Assembly: GCA_036365455.1 (NCBI GenBank)
Contig: JAWQUS010000017.1
Location: forward strand, 5,952,001-6,016,000
Direction: 5' to 3'
Origin: Macrosoma leucophasiata
Lineage: Eukaryota > Arthropoda > Insecta > Lepidoptera > Hedylidae
Length of the DNA stretch: 64,000 nt
The notes under the pieces are model-generated. The model did not search any database. It had not been told where the DNA came from and saw only the letters and a program-made list of their open reading frames with translations. How positions within the stretch are numbered: position 1 is the stretch's first letter; the number at the start of each line of letters is the position of its first letter. This document shows positions 53,510 through 62,939 of the stretch, piece after piece. A program made the position numbers and the translations under genes.

Positions 53510-53880
53510 TTCTTTAAAAATAAAATATATTTCACAAGCATATGTTAATGCGAAATAATATAAAAAAATTATTAAGGGTAAAAGCGACTTCTTTACGATA
53601 TTCAATAAGCTGAAAAGTCTATTATATCGGTTGCCTAACTAGCATAGTTGGTAATAGATTGCGCTGCTGCTACCATAAAGCAATGCAATAGGTGTGAAGG
53701 AAAGATTTGACAAATCGGGCAGGACTTCAGTAGCTCAATTGGAAGAGCGGCTGGACTAGATTCCCAGTAGGTCGCGAGTTCGAGTCTCGTCTGAAGTCAA
53801 ATTTTTCTTTCCATTTTTCTTTAAAAATAAAATATATTTCACAAGCATGTGTTAATGCGAAATAATATAAAACGATTATC
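53510..53880 (+). mobile_element. tRNA-derived SINE, apparent dimer
   Basis: The tail block CCATTTTTCTTTAAAAATAA, then TTTCACAAGCATATGTTAAT and GCGAAATAATATAAA, occurs at 53514-53575 and again at 53811-53873. Between them are a leader (GCCTAACTAGCATAGTTGGT, GCTGCTGCTACCATAAAGC) and a tRNA-like head at 53727-53799 (ACTTCAGTAGCTCAATTGGA, GAGTTCGAGTCTCGTCTGAA). The acceptor arms ACTTCAG/CTGAAGT pair perfectly. The anticodon arm does not match a functional tRNA. Confidence 0.75.
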
Positions 53881-53884
53881 AAAT

Positions 53885-54585
53885 TTTACGTTTAGCAAAC
53901 ACATTCAGCGACTCATTATTATTTTAAAAATGAAAATAATAAATATTGTTATTTAAACTATTATTAGACTATGTATGTTCAGTGCCGGAAACTCTCCGCT
54001 AATATAATTGAAAATCAATAAAAATGGCTTTAATTAAATAATACAGAAAAGTTCATATATGGTCAATTAAGCAACCAGTTCCTCGATAGTAGGTACATGT
54101 TAACGCAATCGAACCAAAACAATCATCGACTGTAATTATATATATTTTACGCTACAATATATTTACCTACGTTAAGAAGCTTCAAGGTATATTTTACAAA
54201 TATTTTACCATAGTAATTCCACTGAAAAAGTAATTAGATCAGAAACATTAGCGATTTGTATACCAACTCTATATAAATACAAAAGCTCAACTTTATTTTT
54301 TATTTCAGCACGTAACCGAGTAGCTATGTCTTTCCTACCGGTTTTCTGTCGTAAACTCGAAACAATATCTGACCTTCACCACCATATTCGTTTCTATCCA
54401 TTGAAGAAATTATTTGCGATTCTAAAATGTTACTTTCTTTTTTAAAAGAAGCAATTAAGTCATTATTTTGAAAAATGATTTAAGTTAAAGATTGAAATCG
54501 TTTTTTATGTCTAGAAACCTGTACGTAGTAAAGAAGATTTTGACCCTTATCTTGAGACTGAAATCTTATATAAAAATGAGATCCA
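53885..54585. other. AT-rich stretch, nothing recognised
   Basis: No supported gene or repeat. Confidence 0.5.
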
Positions 54586-54587
54586 TG

Positions 54588-54672
54588 AACACAGTGGCGA
54601 CGAATGCTACCATTTAACAGCAGTAATGCTGTGGCGCCTACACCTTCGAACTCTATCTCTACTCGGTTACAC
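54588..54672 (-). mobile_element. Family A fragment
   Basis: GAATGCTACCATTTAACAGC through GTGGCGCCTACACCTTCGAA to CACCAGTAG, strongly diverged. Confidence 0.55.
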
Positions 54673-54687
54673 CAGTAGCAAATCTTA

Positions 54688-55123
54688 GTGTGAGATTCAC
54701 AGACTGCACTACGGCTTTACTTTGAGCAAAGTATGCTTAGAACTGTGAGTACAGTATGGGTTTTGACAGTTCTAAGCGTACTTTGCTAAAAGTAAAGTCG
54801 TAGCATGGTCGTAGCTTTTACTGGTGGTAGAGCTCCAGTGACGGAGCTCGCGGGCGTAGGCACCACCGAATTACCTAATATACTTGCCGCTAAATGGTAG
54901 TGTTCAGCACTATCGTGTTCCGGTCAGGTGGTAATGTATGGCCCTGTAATTTCCGGCAGAGAGGCATAACACCTTAGGCCTCAGGAGTGGTAACGCATCT
55001 GCATTTTGACCTTGGTTTTTGTGTGGGTGTCTATAGGCTGCAGTCATCACTTAACATCAATGTGAACTGCATGCTTGTTTACCACTTCCATTACATAAAA
55101 AAAATGGTCTGTGAATCTCACCC
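54688..55123. mobile_element. Palindromic MITE (TTA duplication) split by family A
   Basis: GTGTGAGATTCACAGACTGC at the left mirrors ATGGTCTGTGAATCTCACCC at the right. Long arms include GGCTTTACTTTGAGCAAAGT and GTACTTTGCTAAAAGTAAAG. TTA at 54685-54687 and 55124-55126 is the target duplication. A family A copy occupies 54811-55103 inside the right arm. Confidence 0.88.
54811..55103 (+). mobile_element. Family A copy with ATGGTC target duplication
   Basis: Near-consensus full-length copy from GTAGCTTTTACTGGTGGTAG to CATTACATAAAAAAA. ATGGTC at 54805-54810 recurs at 55104-55109. The intact left arm of the host MITE shows what the empty site looked like, so the insertion boundaries are exact. Confidence 0.9.
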
Positions 55124-55249
55124 TTAGCATTGCATGTAAGTTCGCCTGTCCGCTGTGTCTGTTTTCCCTGACCGTCCAATATCCGGTAAGAAACATCACA
55201 TATCACACATCACACATATACACTACTATTTTGCAGCAGATTTTTTTGA

Positions 55250-55375
55250 TGGAAAGTGGCCATCGTCGCATATGAACATTCACAATTGCCAACGCGCTGC
55301 CAGCCCTGAAGGACTCTTTTGATGCCATTTTTGAAGATGTTGTCGCGCCGAGGGAAAGTTCGCTCAGATCTCATG
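55250..55375 (-). pseudogene. LINE reverse-transcriptase C-terminal fragment
   Basis: The minus strand reads FPRRDNIFKNGIKRVLQGWQ then RVGNCECSYAT, matching the FPRRYD.GTFKK.VKRVLQGRQR end of LINE ORF2 seen at 7020-7419. It is about 40 codons long without the preceding LWN motif, and decayed. Confidence 0.7.
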
Positions 55376-55594
55376 AAGATCCCTCTTCATTCCATAATTA
55401 ACACGCTATGGGCAAAAACAGACCGGCAAAACCGAACTGTTGAGCATTACCACGTGATCAGTCTTTGTAAAGAGTCACGTGAACCAAGTTGGTATTTCAA
55501 CGTCCAGGATCGATATACTCTTAACAAACGACCAGCGGAGTGCTGGTCGTGGCTGGATCTATGGCTTCACAATGAATGGTGCGTTTTTTTTGGT

Positions 55595-55672
55595 GAACGC
55601 ACATTACATAGATTAGGCAATGCAGTGATGGCCTACGCCCTCGACGTCGAACATAGGAACTCTACCCCCAGT
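55595..55672 (-). mobile_element. Family A fragment
   Basis: ACATAGATTAGGCAATGCAG, GATGGCCTACGCCCTCGA and GGAACTCTACCCCCAGTG. Overlapping open frames are not coding. Confidence 0.6.
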
Positions 55673-55699
55673 GCAAACTGCAAGCTTGTTTGACATTCT

Positions 55700-56100
55700 C
55701 ATGCTCGTATAAAAACTTGCAAGTGTGGTTTTCAACTAAGTACACACTTTTACACCACGCGGAATGCAGTCCATATTCAATTTATTTTCAAATATTCTAT
55801 TAATTAACACTTTTATAATTACCTGTACGAGTTTTATTTTTACTTCAACCTTCATAATCCCCGACCGTACAGTTCATTAAATAGCATATAATATTTAATA
55901 AATGTAACTGTATTTCTTCGGCATAATTGTATACGCAACAAATTTCAGGCAAAAAACCTTCAACTAAACAAACTCTTCAGCATTATAATATAAAGCAAAG
56001 ATATTAGTTGAAGTCTATGATTAATATCAAAAATATTAAGTTTCGGTGGTAATTTGTTCATATAGTAAATTCATCAGAATCTAGGAGTTTACACCACAAT
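55700..56100. other. AT-rich stretch, nothing recognised
   Basis: No supported feature. Confidence 0.5.
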
Positions 56101-56102
56101 TT

Positions 56103-56381
56103 TATTGGTGATAGAGCTCCAGTGACGGAGCTTGCGTAGGCACCACCGCATTACCTAATATACCTACTTGTCGTTAAATGATAGTGTTCAGCGTGTTCCG
56201 GTCAGGTGGTTATGTACGGCCCTGTAATTTCCAGCACAGAGGCATAACACCTTAGGCCTCAGGAGTGGTAACGCATCTGAATTTTGACCTTGGTTTTGTG
56301 TTAGTGTCTATAAGCTGCAGTCATCACTTAACATCAATGTGAACTGCATGCTTGTTTGCCACTTCCATTACATTAAAAAAA
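56103..56381 (+). mobile_element. Family A copy, full length
   Basis: TTTATTGGTGATAGAGCTCC to CATTACATTAAAAAAATAA, with small internal deletions. Confidence 0.85.
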
Positions 56382-56389
56382 TAATAATT

Positions 56390-58265
56390 TTAGTTGTTTC
56401 GAGTATAATCTTACTCTTTACTTAAGTAAAATCTTACTCTTACATTCTACTGATATACTTTTTTTACATTAGTATATTATATTTAGTTTTATCTTAGTGA
56501 TATTCTTGAGTATATATAATGTTTATTTTTTTTTACGTTTTCTATTGTTATGCATATTGCCAGTGTCAAGTTAAACGATATTTCGTATTCGTATTAAGCA
56601 ACGTAAAAGTCAGAGTCAGTCAGTCAATTAAACAGTCCGTCAGTCAGAGTCACATTTTTTATCTTGTTTGACATGTAGGTATATCAATTGTTATTCACTT
56701 TAATTTATTTTGTTTGTTTTTGACGTGTCATAAGAGGTGCCTGTCACCCTAAATGAATAAATGAGTTTCTGAATCTGATTCTTGTCAATAATTTTGTCAT
56801 TTAAAAAAAAAACAATTTAAGTAGGTACCATATTTTTATTGTTGGTAAGTATATGTACAAAATAATTATATTATTATTTTCATCATCCAATCAAAATGAG
56901 TGGACATATTATTAAACATGGCTGACAGGGACAACTTGGCTTTGCATTGATTTTTATTGAGGTTTAATCAATTATTATCGCTTAAGCTACTTATTTGTCC
57001 TCTCTTGTCACAAAGAAAAGAATGTCTGTTCCGAAAACAACGCATATAATGACACATTATTTTAAAATAACACGACTATAAAATGTCCAAGGCGGCCAAT
57101 TAAAAACACGCAAACGGTTACTAATATAGTTCAGTCAATAATTTTAATTATTAACGTAGGCAAAGATTGCAGGTTTATAAGACAGTTGGTATAATTAAAA
57201 ATAGTTTTTGCATAGGCATGTTTCACAATTTTAAAGCATAGATATAATATCTATTGCGAATTAATTGGAGATCTTCAACATGTAACGGGAATAAAGCACA
57301 CTATCTAACACCTCGCTTTGAAAATCGAGTTTTTATCATCACATGAACTGAAATTACATGTTTATTAAAATAATTAAATAGGTACATTTAATTTTTTTTT
57401 ATTTAAGAAATAAGTTGTCCTCAATTTGTACTAACAGTATGCCACCCTATGCATAATCTTACCCTACCTCTACCTACGGCCACACAAAAAACACAAACCG
57501 AAAAAAGTGATGTAGCGTAACTTGCGTACCCTTATTTAAGACTCTCTAGTAATAAGATTAATTTTTATTTTCCACTAATTTATTTTTTATAATAAAAAAC
57601 ACGTCTCAACGAGTTCTAATAAACTTGTTGGGACTAGCAATTTATTTTGGATAGACGTTAGTCTCATTTTCGTTTGTATTGACTGTTCACCAAATGATTT
57701 TCTTAATTTTAATTAACTTTGGGACAAAATATTACCTATATCAAAAATGTCTGGAATCGATTCGGTTGTTGATTCTGAACTAACTAGTTTCGGGTTGTAC
57801 ATTCAATCCTGTTACACGTTGTATATACCTATTTTGTTTCGTTTGTTTATGTACGTGATAGCGCGTATGGAGAAGCGAGATAAACCTATAAGGCCAGAGA
57901 ATGTAAATTTCTCTATCCACATAATCTCACTCAATTCTTATCCGAATATCAACTTTTCTTTCTAGGTTTTTGGCACTCAAGTTATATTAATACTCGATTT
58001 TTACGTAAAGCTTTTATTTTCGACGATCAAGGAAAAACAAGAGTATCCATTTACCCATCCTTATATTCATGCCCACTTACAATACGACGTAAGTATTCGT
58101 AATTCACAATTGCTTTCACGTTACAATTTGCACTAAATTTATCATACAATAACGTTTGTATCTGAAAATTATTATTCAAATCAAGCTGCATTAATCAAAG
58201 CGTCGCGTCGATAAAAGAAAATGCGAGCGACGATGCTCCTGCGCAAGCTAGTGATGTGACGGTAA
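56390..58265. other. Repeat-poor AT-rich stretch
   Basis: One of the longest intervals without identifiable transposons. The 72-codon frame at 57747 has no motif. It could be unique intergenic or intronic DNA. Confidence 0.45.
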
Positions 58266-58271
58266 TTGACG

Positions 58272-58287
58272 GTATCGATATCGATTG
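58272..58287. promoter_or_regulatory. DRE-like overlapping ATCGAT sites
   Basis: TATCGATATCGATTG contains TATCGATA, the DREF recognition sequence known from insect housekeeping promoters and domain boundaries. It lies in a GC-richer patch (58200-58280). Confidence 0.35.
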
Positions 58288-58489
58288 TGTTAATTGATAT
58301 TATTCTTTTTATCTTTGACTTAAAGGTCCAACATTATCATTTTATGTGCTGTTCTTGACATTATTTAAAGTTATTAAACTTATGTAATTAACATTTATGA
58401 AACAATAATAGTAATGACATCATTCATAGTTCGCAATATATAATTGAACTACAACCCGCAATTTTCACATAAAAACTAATAATTTTAAA

Positions 58490-58830
58490 GAAAAATAGAA
58501 AGAAAAATTTGACTTCAGGCGAGACTCGAACTTGCGGCCTACTGGGAATCTAGTCCAGCCGCTGTTCCAATTGAGCTACTGAAGTCCTGCCGGATTTGTC
58601 AAATCTTTCCTTCACATTTATTGCATTGCTTTATGGTAGCAGCAGCGCCATCTATTACCAACTATGCTAGTTAGGCAATCAGGACTTCAGTAGCTCAATT
58701 GGAAGAGCGGCTGGACTAGACTCCCAGTAGGCCGCGAGTTCGAGTCTCGCCTGAAGTAAAATTTTTCTTTCCATTTTTCTTTAAAATAAAATATATTTCA
58801 CAAGCATGTGTTAATGCGAAATAATATAAA
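58490..58830. mobile_element. Inverted pair of tRNA-derived SINEs
   Basis: A minus-strand copy (head at about 58510-58587, then its leader to about 58675) faces a plus-strand copy (head 58681-58756, tail to about 58830). Both heads carry TAGCTCAATTGGAA or its near variant and the GTTCGAGTCTCG B-box. The leader CTAACTAGCATAGTTGGTAA of the left copy matches the copy at 53640. Confidence 0.8.
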
Positions 58831-58834
58831 AACA

Positions 58835-59200
58835 ACTAATAATTGTTGAATGATATAGGTTACACTGTTCCGTACACTGTCATAAGTTAATGGACGATTT
58901 GTAATAATAGGATCATTTGTACTTAATGACAAAATACTATTTTGATTTTACTATATTATTACTATTTTTGGTTCTATAAACCTATCGTTTTACCAAAATA
59001 TTTCGTAGACGTATATAAAGGGGAGCGCAAACAAACGTTCTAATTAAATATTTCAAAGTATATCCTTTAGAATTGCAAGGAATATTGCGTCAATTCCACT
59101 TTGGTGCGTTATTCATGAAGGCAAGTTAGCGATAGTTGAATATAATGAAAGTTATTCTACACGGTTAGTGCACAGTACAGGGCAACAGGGACAGTTACAG
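58835..59200. other. AT-rich stretch, nothing recognised
   Basis: No supported feature. Confidence 0.5.
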
Positions 59201-59202
59201 GA

Positions 59203-59229
59203 GATTATTATTATTATTATATTATTATA
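59203..59229 (+). repeat. ATT microsatellite
   Basis: Tandem ATT units with one interruption, just before a family A cluster. Confidence 0.85.
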
Positions 59230-59239
59230 TCATGTTAAG

Positions 59240-59782
59240 CTGGGGGTCGAGCTCTTGTGATGGAGCTCGCGAGCGTAGGCAACACTACTTTTTTTTTAAT
59301 GGACGTGGCAAACTAGCATATATTTCACATTGATGTTAAGTGATGACTGCAGCCTATAGACACCCACATGAAGACCAAGGTCAAAATGCAGATGCGTTAC
59401 CTCTCCTGAGGCTTAAGGTGTTATGCCTCTGTGCCAGAAATTACAGGGCCATACATTACCACCTGACCGGAACACGATAGTGCTGAACACTACCATTTAG
59501 CGGCAAGTAAATTAGGCAATGCGGTGGTGCTCTACCACCAGTAAAAATTACCATACTTTAGCACCATTACCTTATATAACATATCTACCGCCAAATATTA
59601 GTGTTCAGCGCTATCGTGTTCCTGTTGGATGGTAATGTATGGCTTCGTAATAACTATCACAGAGACGTAACAACGCATCTCCATTTTGACCTCTGATTTT
59701 GGATAGATGTCTATAGGATGCAGTCATCACTTAACATCAATGTCAACTGCATGCTTGTTTGCTACATTCCTTACTTAAAAAA
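59240..59782. mobile_element. Cluster of three family A copies in alternating orientation
   Basis: A plus fragment (GGGTCGAGCTCTTGTGATGG, to about 59288), a near-complete minus copy (poly-T at 59289 to CTCTACCACCAGTAAAAA at 59548), then a plus copy (TTAGCACCATTACCTTATAT to TTACTTAAAAAAATAA). Confidence 0.8.
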
Positions 59783-59814
59783 ATAACCCATCATCATAAT
59801 CGATAAAATCAAAC

Positions 59815-59832
59815 ATCGATATCTATCGATAT
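59815..59832. promoter_or_regulatory. DRE-like TATCGATA site
   Basis: ATCGATATCTATCGATAT contains TATCGATA (59824-59831). GC-richer non-repeat sequence follows (59840-59895), as might be found near a transcription start. No donor or coding exon was confirmed. Confidence 0.35.
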
Positions 59833-60244
59833 AAGATCAGATCACTTCACAGCAAGCCCGATCGTTGCGTGAAACGCAGTAGTGTGCGTGCTGCTGCGAG
59901 ATAATGAAGTATCTGCACTAATATATTATAAAGTTCATTATAAACAATTATTTATTGTTAGCGCATGTTTATTAATAAGGCAAGTCGGTAGGGCCGGCTA
60001 CTGTGCATGTGTTATAGGGTTGCTGATGAAGGGAATGTAAAATTAATAAGTAGTTTTGTTTCGTTTATTCATGTAATTATTTGTAAAACTTAACTACTCA
60101 TCCAAAATGATGTATTTATGTATTTGTAAGTCCATGGTTCGCACGTATGGAGAATGTATACATCTTCTGATATGTATGTACATTCACGACACACAAACGG
60201 TTCGTGATTTAACTTTTTATATTAAGTAATTACGAGCGCACACA

Positions 60245-60370
60245 TTAACCCAAACACGATATTGCTGAACACTACCAATAAGCGGTAGATAGATTAGGTA
60301 ATGCGGTGAGGTTCTCGTGAGCTTCACTTACCATCTATGTGAACTTCGTGCCCGTGTGCTTCGTTACTTA
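60245..60370. mobile_element. Composite family A fragment
   Basis: Minus-orientation ACGATATTGCTGAACACTAC to GATTAGGTAATGCGGTGAGG is joined to plus-orientation CACTTACCATCTATGTGAAC and GCTTCGTTACTTAAAATAAA. Confidence 0.6.
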
Positions 60371-60494
60371 AAATAAAAATATAAGCCTAATTGTATGATA
60401 AAGTCACGATGTATACACTATTAACGAGTTCGATTACTCCTACTAATAACAAACCGGTAATAGAATTTAAACATTTTATTTTAATATAAAATTA

Positions 60495-61060
60495 TGGTAT
60501 ATTTTGAAAACTAAAACCACTTTTGTAACGTGGCAGCCCTAGTGGCCGCCCTTTTTTTACATATCAATGCATCGAATATGAAAGTGCGCAGAAAAGCCGC
60601 TGGGTTAGATTATGCGAGCCGAGATTGCACGCCTGCCTACGCCACCTCAGTAATATGTACCTATACTAATCATATATTTTTGTTCTGATGTAATTCAAAA
60701 TATTTTTTATTAAGTAGGTACTGTTTTATGAGAAAATGTGACTATAAGTATCTCTTTCTACAAAAATTCTGATTTCATACATAGCAGTCGAATTTCGACC
60801 ATTGGGCTTGACTAGTAATTATTTTACATTTTCCAAATTTTGTAAAATATTGAAATTAAACCAAAAATGAATATGGCAGCCCTAGAGGCCGCCCTTTAGC
60901 TGTCAATGCAGCGAATATGAAAGTGCGCAGGAAAGCCGCTAGGTTAGATTGTGCGAGCCAAGATTGCATGCCTGCTACCCATGTTTTGATATAATTCAAA
61001 GTGTAGTTTATTAATTCATACCTAAATTAAACAATTTAATTCCGTGTAAATTCAAAAAAG
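60495..61060 (+). repeat. Diverged ~345-bp tandem duplication
   Basis: GTGGCAGCCCTAGTGGCCGC and ATATGAAAGTGCGCAGAAAA, GCCGCTGGGTTAGATTATGC (60531-60640) recur as ATGGCAGCCCTAGAGGCCGC, ATATGAAAGTGCGCAGGAAA and GCCGCTAGGTTAGATTGTGC (60875-60985). Flanking TAATTCAAA blocks also repeat. Confidence 0.8.
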
Positions 61061-61245
61061 CATGTTCCGGTGGTTTTAACATACATATATATACAATTCG
61101 AATGATTGCAGAGGCCCAGGAAGATCAAGACTGACCCGCCCTAACTAAATAGGTCGAAAATTGTCCAAAGGTCAGGGTTCAGAGTTTTCAGAATGGGCAT
61201 TCATGTATGAAGAATCGAATTTAGAAGAGGCACGGGAGTTGATAA

Positions 61246-61420
61246 TTTATGGCCACGTAATAACTTTGCAGACATAACAACTCAGGTTTCAGGAGTGGCA
61301 ACGCATCTACATTTTGACCTCTGGTTTGTAGATGTGGATGTCTATGTCTTTAGGTTGCAATCACCACTTTACATCCTCATGAACCTCGTGCTTGTCTTCC
61401 ACGTTCGTTACATAAAAAAA
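61246..61420 (+). mobile_element. Family A copy, 5'-truncated
   Basis: TTATGGCCACGTAATAACTT to GTTCGTTACATAAAAAAAAA. Confidence 0.75.
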
Positions 61421-61468
61421 AAACTTAATGTGGCCTAATTGTACGATTTATTAATGATTTGTACACTG

Positions 61469-61616
61469 CCCCCCCTTATTCATTAACGTATTTTAGCTCA
61501 GGTGTTTCTAATCTCTCCTTTGTCTTTTTCTATCTTGCACATTTGACAATGCAACTGACAAAGACAAAGCATTCTATAGCTCAAACGTATCTAATGTACG
61601 TTTATGAATAAGGGGG
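61469..61616. mobile_element. MITE with CCCCTTATTCAT ends, inverted relative to 13067
   Basis: CCCCCCTTATTCATTAACGT and GTTTATGAATAAGGGGG ends; the inner GACAATGCAACTGACAAAGA is the reverse of the 13067-13213 copy. TA follows the right end. Confidence 0.8.
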
Positions 61617-61619
61617 TAA

Positions 61620-62030
61620 GTATCTACGAAAACGACTAGGTTATTATTTATTACTTATTCGATACAATCATTATTTTCGTCTCAGAAAACATACAAGGAC
61701 CAATAAGTAGGTATAGGTAATCTAGCTATTTCTGAACTGAAAACAATTAAGTATCTAAATTTAATTCTTTTGTTTACATTACTCAGAAGCAAACATAAAG
61801 CAAAGCTTACGTATTAACATAATTTAAGTGTTCAGAAAATGAGCATTTCTACGCACATTATACAAACGTTTATATGGGGTAGATTAGGGACAATATTATA
61901 CAATAACTTTGTCTTAAAAAATTTTATGTTTGTGATATAATGAAACGTGGAAAATGTAAGCGGAGAAACATTTTCAATCATTTAGTTATTATATCACTCA
62001 ATAATACATTGAATATCCGCTTCTTATATA
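61620..62030. other. AT-rich stretch, nothing recognised
   Basis: No supported feature. Confidence 0.5.
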
Positions 62031-62035
62031 ACTGC

Positions 62036-62078
62036 ATCAGTAGCCTAGTGGTAGCAGGCCACTACTACTACTGTACTT
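62036..62078 (+). mobile_element. tRNA-like SINE head, A-box half only
   Basis: GCATCAGTAGCCTAGTGGTA, then GCAGGCCACTACTACTACTG, is the 5' half of the head of the SINE at 2475-2780. The B-box half is absent. Confidence 0.7.
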
Positions 62079-62084
62079 TGTAAC

Positions 62085-62760
62085 CGACATTATCGTCCAG
62101 AAAATTTTGCCGTTTTCTTTGTCATCTACAAATATCAAGAAAAACCAGGTCAAAAACTAAATTACAGCAGCTCGCCTAAAACACTCAAACACTGTTATAA
62201 AATTTAAACGTTCACAAATCAACAAAGTAGCGCTAATCACATAATTTTACATAATTTTATTATGTTATCGTGAACAAAAATAACGCTCGATTTTACGAAT
62301 GTTTGTGTAATTTATTTTAAACTCTGATAACAAAACATTTTGTTAATTTCAAAATAGTTTTAACTTATTCTAACAGCACTTGTTTTTTACTGTATATAAA
62401 ACGCGTGATTTTTAAATGCGATCTGTGATTATTGAATGAGTTATTACCCAAACGTTTACGAAAAAGTCTATAAAATGATGTGACAGAAATATAAATTTCA
62501 TTTATCTACACAATAAATGTGCGAGTATCTACTCTAAAGAAAATTATCAGATATTGTATTATAATATATCAATTTACCTTTATTCAACTACACTTATGTA
62601 GCTTAAAGTCACTAACTATGCCATTAGCAAACGTTTGCTTGGACCGAATAATTTGTTTTTAAATACCTAATAGGTACTTATGGCCCCGACGAACGTAGTA
62701 TCGCCATAGAGGTATAAAAAAAGAAATGTTTAAAAATTCGAAAAAAAAAAAATTGTTGTG
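62085..62760. other. AT-rich stretch, nothing recognised
   Basis: No supported feature. Confidence 0.5.
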
Positions 62761-62769
62761 AATCACCCA

Positions 62770-62930
62770 TAATATCTAAGGATATAAAAATAGACTATAA
62801 CGATTCTCATACCTAGCAAATATACACACAAAATTGCGTAATGATCGGTCCAGCCGTTTTGGAGAAGTATTGTTACAAACACCGTGACACGAGAATTTAA
62901 ATATTAGATTGTAGACGTCACTCTATGACG
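62770..62930 (+). mobile_element. Small Helitron-like or related repeat fragment
   Basis: AATAGACTATAACGATTCTC, ATGATCGGTCCAGCCGTTTT and GTGACACGAGAATTTAAATA follow the order of a common lepidopteran repeat. No CTAG end is visible. Confidence 0.5.
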
Positions 62931-62939
62931 TAATCAAAA

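Noticed and set aside
53727..53799. Functional tRNA gene
   Set aside because: Acceptor and T arms are good, but the anticodon loop would read AGA (Ser) without the long variable arm tRNA-Ser needs, and the same head recurs in SINE copies at 58.5 kb.
55319..55693. 124-codon plus-strand gene
   Set aside because: It runs antisense through a LINE C-terminal fragment and then into a family A fragment; the coding sense is the minus strand.
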